From Leuctra nigra (Eukaryota; Arthropoda; Insecta; Plecoptera; Leuctridae), in contig OW203770.1 of assembly GCA_934045905.1 (NCBI GenBank), forward strand, positions 3,720,001 through 3,784,000: a stretch of DNA of 64,000 bases, in the 5' to 3' direction. Below are positions 1-12,700 of the stretch, in pieces (position 1 is the stretch's first letter; every line of letters begins with the position of its first letter). Both the position numbers and the translations under genes were made by a program. Under the pieces are notes generated by a model. It saw only the letters and a program-made list of their open reading frames with translations. It had not been told where the DNA came from and ran no database searches.

Positions 1-117
1 ATATATCGATATGTCGATATTTCGATATTTCAATATATCGATATTCAATATATTCAGGTATCGATATTTCGATATTTTTTTGATATCGATATATATCGAT
101 ATATCGATATTTTCTCC
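1..117. repeat. Low-complexity TCGATAT array
   Basis: Irregular tandem copies of TCGATAT and ATATCGAT. Truncated by the window start. Confidence 0.8.
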
Positions 118-124
118 ATCCCTA

Positions 125-558
125 GATTTATTTAATGTCATTTAGTTTGCAATTCCAGTCCAACAATGAGTTTTCAATTTTATGTCTTTTGAGAATGAAC
201 ACAACTTTAACATGGGAGGTATAGGAAAATAATTTTGAATTTGATTTATAACTTTTAAAATAGCTCACGTTGGCATTGTTTTATTTTTTTTCTGATAGTA
301 TGTTCATATGTCTACCATAATAAAAAAATTCGTTCAAATCTATAGAAGAAAAAAATAGATCTTTGATTATAGCTTAAAAATGACACGATTCTCTTTTTCC
401 TCTATAAGATAACATGGTGGAGACAAATCAATTTATCTCAGAAACTTGACACGCGAATTGTTTAATTTTTTCAGGGATTGAGTTTAGCATGATTATCAAT
501 AAGTCACCATAATTTTAAGTAAATCGGGAGCATTGAGGTTATGGTGGTTCTACCTTAA
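125..558. mobile_element. TTAA MITE family A, right end at the last WSC exon
   Basis: Matches the copy at about 3255-3863 and, less closely, 14115-14660. Ends GGTTCTACCTTAA; read on the minus strand the exon runs into TTAAGGTAGAACCACC. The left end is degraded. Confidence 0.7.
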
Positions 559-799
559 GAGCGCTTGCGTCATTGCCTGTCGTGTAGCTAGTGAGTAATA
601 TGTTGTAGCCCGGTGTCAGGTCCACGGAGTAGGTTTTAGGTTTCACGTATTTGCTGATGTCTGAAGTGAACGGCGGGGATTTGCATAACACGCACGAGAA
701 CATCGAGACGTTGAACTCCACCCACTTCACGCTTCCAGACGTCAAGTTGATGTATGCAGTCCAATCGTTCTCGTAGTCTCCTTCAATATCATCCCAATT
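539..799 (-). CDS. WSC gene exon 17: C-terminal region, part 2 (possible MITE-derived end)
   Basis: Acceptor TTAATTTCAG, phase 0. Encodes NWDDIEGDYENDWTAY, FNVSMFSCVLC and GYNILLTSYTTG. The frame then enters the TTAA end of a MITE at 558 and stops after VEPP (TAA at 541-539). Alternatively CTTAAG|GTAGAA at 554 is a donor and the gene continues left of the window. Both readings use transposon sequence. Confidence 0.65.
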   Translation of the reverse strand, partial: NWDDIEGDYENDWTAYINLTSGSVKWVEFNVSMFSCVLCKSPPFTSDISKYVKPKTYSVDLTPGYNILLTSYTTGNDASALKVEPP

Positions 800-3700
800 C
801 TGAAATTAACATTGACATTGCATGGCTGTTCTAAGGTGGTGCAGGTGCGAGCGATTTTGCCGCTTGTTGAAGGCACTTTTTTTTGGATGCTATTGGATAC
901 TAAATGAGTGGATGATATGGAGATGATATTCATTTTTTATATCATTTGACATTTGAGTCTTGCATGTTCATACGCACAAATGCATTTTAAATTTTATAAT
1001 TTTTATCTAGATAATTTTTTTTGTTACCTGTTGGCAATTATCTAGATAAAAAATAAAAAATTCTTAAAAAATATTGTGTAAAATAAAATGAAATGGTTAT
1101 AAAGATAACCAAGTATTTAATTATCTAGATAAGATAATAGATAACAAATAATTATCTAGATAACTATCTAGATAATTTTATCTAGATAAGTCACAACACT
1201 GCAGTTGAACAGTAGTCATAGAGGAATGTTGATTTTATGATCAAATTTCAACCTAGGTGGGTAATGGAAGGGTAATGGAAGTAATGGAAGGTAATGGAGG
1301 TGGGTAGCTGCCTCCTTAGGCGGGGCTGAGTAGTGAGTTTGCCCTTGAAGAGTTTTCTTTTCGATTTATATCAATATCTTTTACCAATGTAATTGTCAAT
1401 AAAACAAGGCGTTGTACTAGTATTCAGAACAGTTCAATGAAAATGATTCCATAGTTTGGAATGGTTTATTAGTTTTATTTTGCCCTACAGATGTTTAGTG
1501 CCCGAAAATTAGTAGAAATATGGCACTAAACATCTGTAGGACGAAATAAAACTAATAAACCATTCCAAGCTTTGAAATAATTTTTATTGAACTGTTCTAA
1601 ATACTCATACAAAGCGTTATTTTTATTAACAATTTCATTGGTAAACGATATTGATAAAAATCGATTAAAAACCTCTTCAAGAAGGTCAAACCTATGGTCA
1701 AACTCACTACCCAGCCTCCTTAGCATAGTGGCCAAGTGCAGTAGACCGGAAATCCAAATACATGATTTTCTGCTCAATATAGTTGAACTGTTGTAAAAAG
1801 ATTTTTTAAAGAGTAGATTCACAAATAAATCAAAATGTGCTATAACGAGTGATCGCGCCACGTTAAGGTGATACTAGCGCTCGGCCATTTTAGAAAATTG
1901 AGAGAGAAAAATTGTTCCATAAGTGAGTGTAACTTTTACAGGATGTTCACATTATCAGTCTGATTGTATATTAGTAGCACTTTTTAATTTTTGCTCATTG
2001 CATCGTTAATAAGAAGCCGGTTATTCAACAAAACCGCGCAAAACTCTGAAATTTGCGATACGATTGGAGACCAAACCCGTTAACCATTTTATCTCAAATT
2101 TTAATCATAATTAGATGAAAGACAAACTTAGGGTTATCACTTGGCACATTTTTGAAATTTAATTTTATACGGCGCCCAGGGAGACAAGAAAATAGCTAAT
2201 TTTTTACCAAAAGTCCACTAATTATTACTAATTAACGAAACAAAAAATTAAAAATGTACCAAGGGATAACCCTAAGTTTGTCTTTTATCTAATCGCGATT
2301 AAAATTTCAAATAATTTGGTCTACCCATTTCGTCTCCAATCGTATCGCAAAAAGTGTCTATAAAAGGCAGCAAAATCGCTTGCGCTTGCAGTACCTTAAA
2401 AGCAATCAAGGACTTACCAAAACTGTCATCGAGTCCCCCGTCTTATAAGTAAACTGATCTACTTGTAAGTTGAGTGGAACAATCCCACCGTCACACATTC
2501 TCTTCTCTGCAGGTTGAAGTGAGCTGTAGTCCCAGATCATATGGCAGTTGTCGCAAGTGCTAAAGAGACAACGGTCTTTCATGTCATCCCAAGAAAACTT
2601 CTTTTCGGATCTGTACTCGACAATAGTTGTCTGGTTCAGTGGGACTATCGACACGATACAATGGTTGTCCAACACAGCTGAAAGACAAATTAAGAGGGCT
2701 TGGTAGTGAGCGTGGCCTTGACGAGTTTTTTAATCGATTTTTATTAATATCTTTTTCCAGTGTAATTGTTAACAAAATAGGGCTATGGACGTGAATACAG
2801 AACAATTCAATGAAAATAATTTCATAGTTTGGAATAAGTTATTAGTTTTATTTTGTCCAACAGGTGTTAAGAACCCGAAAATTTAGTTATTTATACAGTT
2901 ATCATGTTTAGTGTTGGGGTTTTTCAGGAAAATTTTCATGAAACTTTTCATTACAATTTTCATGAAATTTTTCATGAAAATTTTCAATGTTTTCAATCCT
3001 GAGGAAGGTAAAATGTACTTTATTTCTGGAAGTTGCACCGACATTTTTAAAAGTATTTCTATCACGCATAATAATGTAACACATCTCCATTAATACTTGA
3101 CAAAATAAAAAATGGAAAATATACTAAAGGTGCTATGTAAATGAGTATTTTCATGAACATTTTCATGAAAATTTTTAAGTCTTAACAGTAACCATGTTCA
3201 CACTATGATTTCTGATAAATTATTATCGAGTTCCTGAAAATGTAGAGCAATCGATCGATATACACAAAAATATTTTTTCTTGAAATTACAAGTTCAAAAA
3301 ACTTTTTCCTACATTTCAACTATATTTAAGAATAACGGATTCATTTAGGCTGCATTTCACCAAGATTCCAAACCCGGGTTAGAGGCGGTAAACCTGGTTT
3401 ACCGCCTCTAACCCGGGTTTGGAATCTTGGTGAAACTCAGCCTTAATGTTCTGTAGTTTGCAACTCCAGTCCAAAAATGAGTTTTCAATTTTATGTCTTT
3501 TGAGAATGAACAAAACTTTAACATGGGAGGTATTGGAAAATATTTTCGAACTTGGCTTATAACTTTTAAAAAAGCTTACGTTGGTATTGTTGTCAATTTT
3601 TTTCCTGATAGTATGTTCATATGTCTACCATAATACAAAATTCCGTTCAAATCTATAGACGCCAAAAAATAGATCTTCATTATAGCCTAAAAATTACACG

Positions 3701-6700
3701 ATTCTCTTTTTTCCGCCATAAGATAACATGGGAGAAACAAATCAATTTATCTCAGAAACTGGACACGCGAATTGTTTAATTTTTTCAGGGATTGAGTTTT
3801 GCATTAAGTTACCAAAATTTCAAGTAAATCGTAAAAAATTAGGTTATGGTGGTTCTACCTTAATCAACTATTTAATAGAAATCGACTTTCATAGTAAGAA
3901 GGTCATTTGTCACACTTTTTATAAATAAAAAGCGTGGAGACCATATGTTTTCGGATCAATCGTACCTGTCACTTAACACTATAATATCGTTGTTGATCAT
4001 TCGTATTTTATTTTTTATAAGCAGAATAATAAAAAAATATAATATAAAAAAATATATTCGAAAAGAATGACGTCATGATCTATTTTTGGATCGAATCACT
4101 CCTTTCGCACTCTTTCGCGTCTCTAAAATACATTTTAAGACGTTTATGAGGTGTATTAAGTTAAATATTTTTTTTTGTAATTTTTGTCTTTTTGGGGTGG
4201 GGGAGGGTATGCTCCACCTTGACCCGCAGGGAATTTTTTGACACTTAATATTTTTTTGTATTTTGCTTACAAAATGAAACTAAGTATACGTTAAACACTA
4301 CAAAAATATATGTTTTCCAGACTTCCAGGGGGGGGGGGGGGCAAGTGCCTCCCCTTGCCCACCCCCCTGTGTACCTCCATGATTATACTTGTATGGGACC
4401 AGGCGCATAGGAACTACTTTCATCATTGTGGGGGGGGGGGGGGGGGGGGGGTGATTGCACAACTCGGAAGGATATTGCCGCCCCGCAGGGTGTTTCTTTT
4501 TCGAATATAATCAATATAAAATACATACTGTGATGCTAAACTTCTCAAATTAAGAGGTTAAGAGGGCTGAGTAGTGAGCATGGCCTTGAAGAGTTTTTTT
4601 TAACGATTTTTATCAATATCTTTTACCAGTGAAATTGTTAACAAAATAAGGCTTTGTACGCGTCTTCAGAACAGTTAAATAGTTTGGAATAAGTTATTAG
4701 TTTTATTTTGTCCAACAGATGTTTAGTACCGTAATTTTACTTATTTTCTGGCACTTAAGAGGCAAACGGAAGCGAGCGGGAATCGCATGGTTCGTCAGAG
4801 TGTTTTTTTGAAATTGTGTCTTCCCACTTAATAATTTTAAAAAATCAGATAGTAACGACCCATTACAGCCTAAAAGACTAAATAATGCCGCACATTGGAG
4901 TTCATTATGACCTCTGGTGCGACCTCAAAGTGTTAAATACGATATTTTTAATAAAATAATCGAAAATTATCGTATTTAACACTTTGAGGTCAGACCAGAG
5001 GTCATAATGAACTCCAGTGTGCGGCAATATTTAGCATATTAGGCTGTTATGGGTCGTTACTATCTGATTTTTTTAAATATTTAAGTGGGAAGACACAATT
5101 TCAAAAAAACGCTCTGACGAACCGTGCGATTCCCGCTCGCTTCCGTTTGCCTCTTAACATCTGTAGGACAAAGTAAATTTAATAAACCATTCCAAGCTAT
5201 GAAATTATTTTCATATGAAAAGTTCTGAAGACGCGTACAAAGCCTTATTTTGTTAACAATTACATTGGTAAAAAATATTGATAAAAATCGATTAAAAATC
5301 TCTTCAAGGTCAAACTCACTACCCAGCCGTCTTAATTTTGTATGGTGAATGGTAGGTCAGTCTGCTCGATTGGGGGGTTCCTACGCGCCTGTCTGTGGCC
5401 AACTCCATGATGTGGTGCTCACAGCTACATGTAAGATGGCGTGCGTTTCTCACCTGATGGGCGCTTGTAAGACTCGGCTACGTACACCTCGAATACGTTC
5501 CACTGGCCACATGTGAATTCTGGATGGCCGTAGCAAGTGTCTCGGCAGAAGTTATCGGATACGGGTTCTGGTGGTATGTGGTCGCCGCAGTAGCAATATT
5601 GCCTGTTATGAGACATAAAATCATTATAATAGCTACATTGTGTGGTGGTGGGAAGATAATTACGTCTGGGGAATTGTTCGATTATTCGAGAAAATAAGGA
5701 ACACGACTGACCTCTATAGTCAGCGTAGCCTTGAGAAACGCAAGCCATGAATGGAAAGTGTACAATGGCGACTTAATTTGTTCAACAATAATATTGTGAC
5801 AACACTTCTTTTGTAAATTTCGCTTCCATCGTATTGACTGGTGGTTTAAACCCTGTACTTTGGCTAAGGGGGGAGCACTCAAGCAAGAATAATCCGTTAT
5901 TGATACATTTGTAAGTACTTTATCTTATTCGATTTTTATATTTTTGACTGTGATTAGGAAATCTTTGTTGAACATGAATACAAATTATTTTTTGATTCAT
6001 GAATTTAAGTGCATAATTGAATTAAAATCCAATAAAATGCTGAGATGAAAACAATCAATGTGACAGTTGAACTCATTCAATTACTGTCCGATTTCCACAA
6101 ATTAAAAAACGATTTCTATCTATGTTCAACAAGGAATTGTAATATCAAATAATAAATATGAAAATCGTGCTTTATAAATAAGTTGCAAAATAATAAGATT
6201 CGGATCATTCGCTTCTCTGCACACAAACCCCCCATTAGGTAGCCCCAGATTGGCAGTAGTTTCCTGCCTAAAAGCGTGCTGGCCGGACAGGAAATCCTCC
6301 TCACGCAGTCACGATTCACGCGTGACTAGAAACTTTGCACACTCACGCACGACTTTTAGCAGTAATGTGCACACTCACGCACACTCACGCTAAAAGTCGT
6401 GAGTCACGCGTGAGTCACGCGTGACTCACGTCACGCGCTCACCTCTACCTTGCACCACCTTAAAGAGCATCAACTTTCATATTCATATGAATGCTCTTCC
6501 AAATCAAAAGCTCTCTTGTCAACGCTAAACACTGAGCGTTTTTCTAGTTTACATAAGGTATGTTCGTTTCGCTTACTGTACGTTACTGCTCACTGCAAAT
6601 CCGTTCGTTTTGCATCAAACTTGCTGTTCCGTCACTGCGATTGTGTTCGATTTGACACTGACAGTAGCTGCGCAGTGACTGCTCTTACAGCTGGGTAGGA

Positions 6701-9700
6701 AGGTTCTGTAGCTACAGTAACTTTGCAGTGACGGCAAAATGGCGGACGTAATGAATGTAAAATGTTTTTCTTATGGATGGATAGTGAAAATACGCCCAAG
6801 GAGGAGGGAAATGAGTATTTGTTTTAGAGTTTAGTTTAGTTATATGTTATGAAATGATACATATTTATATAAAAATGCATTGGGATTAGACAAGAATTCT
6901 ATAAATGCAGAACATAACCTCATTTATTTTTAAATTCTTCCCGCCAAATTCACAACCTTCTCAACCAATAGGAAAAGGCCAGCCTGCCATATAGCTGCAA
7001 ATGCGTTCGTTTTGTGTTGGTACAGCAAGCTACTGCAAGAGTTACCAGGGCCTACTATAAGCTGCTGCTACTGCAACTGCAGTAAGCAAAACGAACATAC
7101 CTATAGATGAGTGAAAGTCGCTGCTTACCCATGTTGTCCGCTGACAGCTTCTCCTCCCACGCCGGCATAGTTGTAACCTTGACATGCGTCGATGCATTGC
7201 TTCGGCGACATTCCATACCCAATGACAGTGGCGACGTGTTTCAAATCTCTGAACGAATGACTCAGGAACGCCCCGATCCGTACTGAAACTCAAGTCACGT
7301 AAGTCATTGAGGGGTTATGTATGTAAACAGTGCCGTAACTAGGGATTTCGGCGCCAGGTGCAAATCTAAATTTTGGCGCCCCCCCCCCCCCCCCAACCCC
7401 ACCACCCCAGAAAACGCTATACCCAACCAGTGATGATTTCACACTAGGACAAACCAAAACTTTGGTTGTGCACGAAACAAATAATTATGCAAAACAGTGG
7501 TCAAACATTTCCACGGCTCTTGACAATGACAGCAATGAGGGGCCTGGGGGGGGGGAGACCGTTTTAACCATATGCGGGTTCAGGGCCCAAGAAACGGAAA
7601 CTTTTGTTTTTTTGATAGTATTTTAATGGTTTTTAATCATTTCTGACGCTCAATTTCACTGACATTTTTTTCAGCAGAATAATTTTTATTTCAACACTTT
7701 ATTTCAATTTTTTTTAAAGGGCGCATTAATTTGTGAAAGGGACATGGGGTTAGACCTCTTGGGTAGACTGAAATCATTACCAACATCAACCATGCCCCGC
7801 AGGGCGTTTTTTGTGTTTTTAATACGCAAAAATTAATTTTCTGTGCAAAAAAGTAATTACATAAAAATTTGGCTTCATGGCGCCCCCTTGTTGGCGGCGC
7901 CCTGTGCTGCCGCACCGCCCGCACACCCCTTGTTACGGCTCTGTATGTAAATGAGGTTTTAATATAAATTCCGTATATTTTTTAGTTTTATTGTATGTCA
8001 AAAATTTACGTCATTCAAAATACTGTAATTGATAAATCGGCCTGTCATTTTTAGCGCGATTTCGGTGAATCCTCGCCTCCTCACATAAGACGTAACTTTT
8101 TTTTTCTCACTTTATACTATGTTTATTTATGTTATTTATGTCTATTTATGTCTATGACATAAAACTCTCCGTGTAAAAATATCAGCCAAGTCTCTTCAAC
8201 TGAAAAAAAATAGATCTAAAAATTCAGCACGGAAAAGAAGTGATATCAAAAAATGGGGCATTGTGTATAATAAATGTATTGATGGGTATATTTTATTTCT
8301 GGCCTATACTTCAATACTATTTATATGCACGATGCGTCTAGTATTTTTTGAAAAGATTTGACTTAGCCAAATATTGGTATCACTACTTTTTATTGTTGAA
8401 TTTTTTGATGTATTCTATATATTTTTTTATCTGAAGAGACTTGGCTGGTAGTTTTGCACGGAGTGTTTTTAATGGGGATATCACTCCTTTTTTAAGTTTA
8501 TTCTTACAGACAGAAGGAACAGAATAAGTTTCTTACCGGCTGAAGTCGTGTTTGGAACATTGTACACCTCCATTGCCAGATCTCCACCACAAGTATAGCT
8601 AGTGTCACCGGGGCAGCTCATGTTGCAGCGTACACTTGGCAACGTTGTGTTGGGCAGAGTGCCTCCGCAGTAGCAATACGTGCTGGGAGAGATCAAACAT
8701 AAACATGGCAACAGAGTTGTGTGAAAGTGGTAATGCATGCTTGAAGAGATTTAACGCGATTCGAGCGGTACCACGTGACTAAAAGTATAAATCCCGTTAT
8801 TGGCCGAATAACTGCTATCGAAGAGGCGAGATCGCATTTTCTTATTCAGTAAGTGATTTAACGACTCACTGTATCTTTTTAACACAATATTGTTGAACCG
8901 TAAAATTTTGAATTTTTTATTTTTGAAATAAACATATTTATTTTTGTTAGGGTTCAAGCCCCACCTTCCACACTACAGACATCCACTCTCCATTCTTTCT
9001 TTCATTCTTAACATCCATTCTTTGTTCACAAAGAATGGGCGGATGTCATGACGACGCCCAAAAACCACCAAAAACCATAAAGAGGCGGCCCCTACTTTTT
9101 TCTTTATGGCTTGACCGATCGTCTCCAAATTTTTACAACTTAGAGATAAAGAGTAAATCTGTGCTTCTATTGATTCAAAAAAATAATAAAACTTGTTTTT
9201 ATTCGTGTTGAGAAGATAACAATATGGGCAATATATGAGTCTTTTGTCACCTCTGCCCTGAAAACACTAAACAAAAATAACACTTTGGCCCACTAGAGGC
9301 ACATATTTATTATTTATCTATAACCTGTGAAAATTTGAGACAATCGGTAAAGCCGTTTAGAAAAAAAGTAGGGGCCGCCTATTTATGCTTCATAAAACAT
9401 GGATTCATCAAGTATAGAAGACTATAATACCTGTCTCGTAATGCCGCGTACTTGTGCCCTGAGCAGATCCTGATGCATAGATGAGGTGTGTTGTTCAGTG
9501 ACGTCATGTTTTGGCCATCCCAGCTGACAGTTGCGTCGTCTTCGAAACATCCAACTCTTCTTGTGCTCGGGTCGTCTGTAGGCAGAGACATCTGCAGTCA
9601 GTACACTCAGCTAGAACCGTCACATACGTCATTCATGTAAATAATTGAGCGAGCGTCACAACGGTACTCCAAATTGATCGGACCAACCAATCGAAAGATA

Positions 9701-12700
9701 ATTTTTAATAATTTTTACCAATCACAGGAACCCGTTCAAAACTATACCAGTTACCGCATAGATTACGTTAGTATGTGTGCAAAATTTCAGATAGATGGTT
9801 GTGCAGTTTGACCTGGGCAGTACACGCAAAAAAGACACACAGAAAGAGCCATAAAGCTACGTTTACAGATCGACGTTCGACGTTCGACGCTCAGCGCTAG
9901 CGCTGAAAGATTAACATGGTTTATCTTTGACCTTGAACGCCAGCGTTCGGCGTTGGCCAATCAGGAGGCTCAACGTCGAGCGCTGAGCGCCGAACGTCGA
10001 ACGAACGCCGAACTGTAAACGTAGCTTTATGGCTCTTTCTGTGTGTTTTTATTGCCTGCACTGCCCAGGTCAAACCGCACAACCAATCGATCTGAAATTT
10101 TGCACACATACTAACGTAATCTATGCGGTAACTGGTATCATTTTGAACTAGATCCTGTGATTGGTTATATTTTGTAAAAATTATCTTTCGATTGGTTGGT
10201 CCGATCAATTTGATATTTTGCAAAGTTATTGCAACCAACATGTCCCCAATCTTAAAACGTTTCAGCTAAATCCTCCCATTGGTTAAAATTTAAAACCATC
10301 GGTTCCTGTGATTTTAAAATGTTAACTAGTTAAAACTTCGCATAGTCGTTAGGAAGTAACATTAACATTTTAAGAATGTTTGCCAATTTGAAGACTAATC
10401 TGTCGTTATTTTTAAAAGTTATTGTCATTTTAAGGACATATTATTCTATAATCTTGAAATTTTAAAAAACATAATACTAATTATTCATCCCTGCCTTCTT
10501 GATGCGTCAGTTCCAAGGCCTGTAGAGCAGCTGATACTTGCAAACGCATATCAAATCGGATGCAGTACGATGGCTCGCTCATCAACGCGTTACAATGCGT
10601 TTTCCTAGTTTTATCCTAAAAGTGATGCGATTATTCTCGTTCGCCATAGGAAAGCATGTGGAAGAAGCAGAGTGAGAGGAAATCACAGCCTTGTATACAT
10701 AAATTGAATAGTAATCCCGCTCTATTCAAAACCAAGCTGTACATTTTTAAGTTTGGAAAATGCCTTTTCTAGACTGACGCAATCTCGGCCATTAGTTTCA
10801 ATTTTTACTGCATATTTATCAATTTCAACTTCTAGGGAGACCAATCTAATTGTTATATAGTTAAATTCAAATATTTTTTTGCCATAATTGTAAAGAAATT
10901 ATCAAAGTTCCCAAATATCAAATCGCCGAATATTGTAGTCCAGAACGCATGAAAATTACCCAAATACACTTTCGAAATTCGAAATTTTCCCGGGCCAGAT
11001 CAGCCCGGACCCGCATGGTGTATGGGGGCCCTTCCTCCAGACCCCCCCCCCCCCCCCCCACCTATTGATTTCCTGTGAGATCGTTTTTTCGTGCATATAC
11101 ATTTTTCCATAATACCGTAAACTGTGAGAATAGGGAAGTCTCGTGAAATTTAATTCTGGTAAATATCTAAATATCAACACAAATAATAATGACTGACACA
11201 GTTATCACCCGTGAAATCTCAAATTTTCATTCATAAAAATCAAATTCAAATATCATTGGTCATATTGGCGGGAAAAACGGCCTGAAACAAGAATCAGAAC
11301 TGTGATGTCATTTCCAAGTCTTGAACATTGTGTTGGCATGGGGATTCCCTTGTTGCCATGGCAATATAGCAAACTGTGATGTCATTGCCAATTTTCCTGT
11401 TTTTAAATGAGAGGAGATCTATCAAACTTGGTAAATTAATTACATGAGAACTATTCGTCCAAGAACAAAAATAATACCACATCTGTGTTCAGCAACATCT
11501 CAACTTTCATAAAATAAATATTATTCTGAATTCTAATCTTCACGAGACTTCTCTATATTATATTCCCAGATTTAGAACTACGTTGTCCGGAATTCAATTC
11601 TTGTAAAGTTGGCAACCCTACATGTGACGTGATTGTTTTGTCCTCGCTGCTTACTTGCTAGTTGTCTGTACGGAGACGCTATGTAGACGTCCACTGCAGA
11701 ATCACCCCCGCAAGAAGAATGACCGTCATGACATACTAAGTTGCAGTGTTCATTGGACAGCAGTACAGGAGGCAGAAAGTCACCGCACACGCAGATAGAA
11801 CTGTCAGCAGAAAACACATTTCACTAAAGCGCGAGCGATTTTGACGCTTGTTGCAGGCACTTTTTGGATTCGATTGAAGACAAAATGGGTTTACCAAATT
11901 ATTTGAAATTCAATTCATGATTAGATAGGGTTATCACTTGTTAAATTTTAAATTGTTTGCTTTGTAGTAATAATTAGTTGATTGGTGAATTGGTGAAGTT
12001 GATTGGTGAAAATGTTATATTCTCTTGTCTCGCTGGGCGCCGTATAAAATTTAATTTTAAAAATGTGCCAAGTGAAATCCTAAGTTTTTTTTATCTAATC
12101 ATGATAAAATTTGAGATCAATTGGTTCACGGGTTCGGTCTCCAATCGTTACGTAAATTTCATAGCTTGGAATGGTTTATCAGTTTTATTTTGTCCTACAG
12201 AAGTTTAGTGCCTGAAAAATAGTAAAAAAATGTGACTAAACGCCTGTAGAACGAAATACAACTAATAACTCATTCCAAACTCTGAAATTATTTTCATTGA
12301 ACTGTTCTGAATACTCGTACAAAGCTTTATTTTATTAACAATTACATTGGTAAAAGATATTGATAAAAATCGATGAACACTCTCTTAAAGGCCACGCTCG
12401 TTACTCAGCCGTCTTAATGAAGTTAAGATATATCTCACCTGGATTTTAATCCTGCGTAGTTGTAGCCGCCACAGGACTTGATGCAGAGGAATGGTTCATT
12501 CTCATCTTGCGTGTAGTCCACAATATGCGTTAATCCATTGCCGTCGGTCTGCTGGAAGCAACCTAACCTCACTGCATGGACACAACACAGTCACATGTTA
12601 GTTTGAATATAATATTACATTCCAATAATATATAAAGATGTTAATTTTCCGGAAAATTATAAATAAAATTTTCTGGAAAATTCCGGAAAGTTTTCCGATT

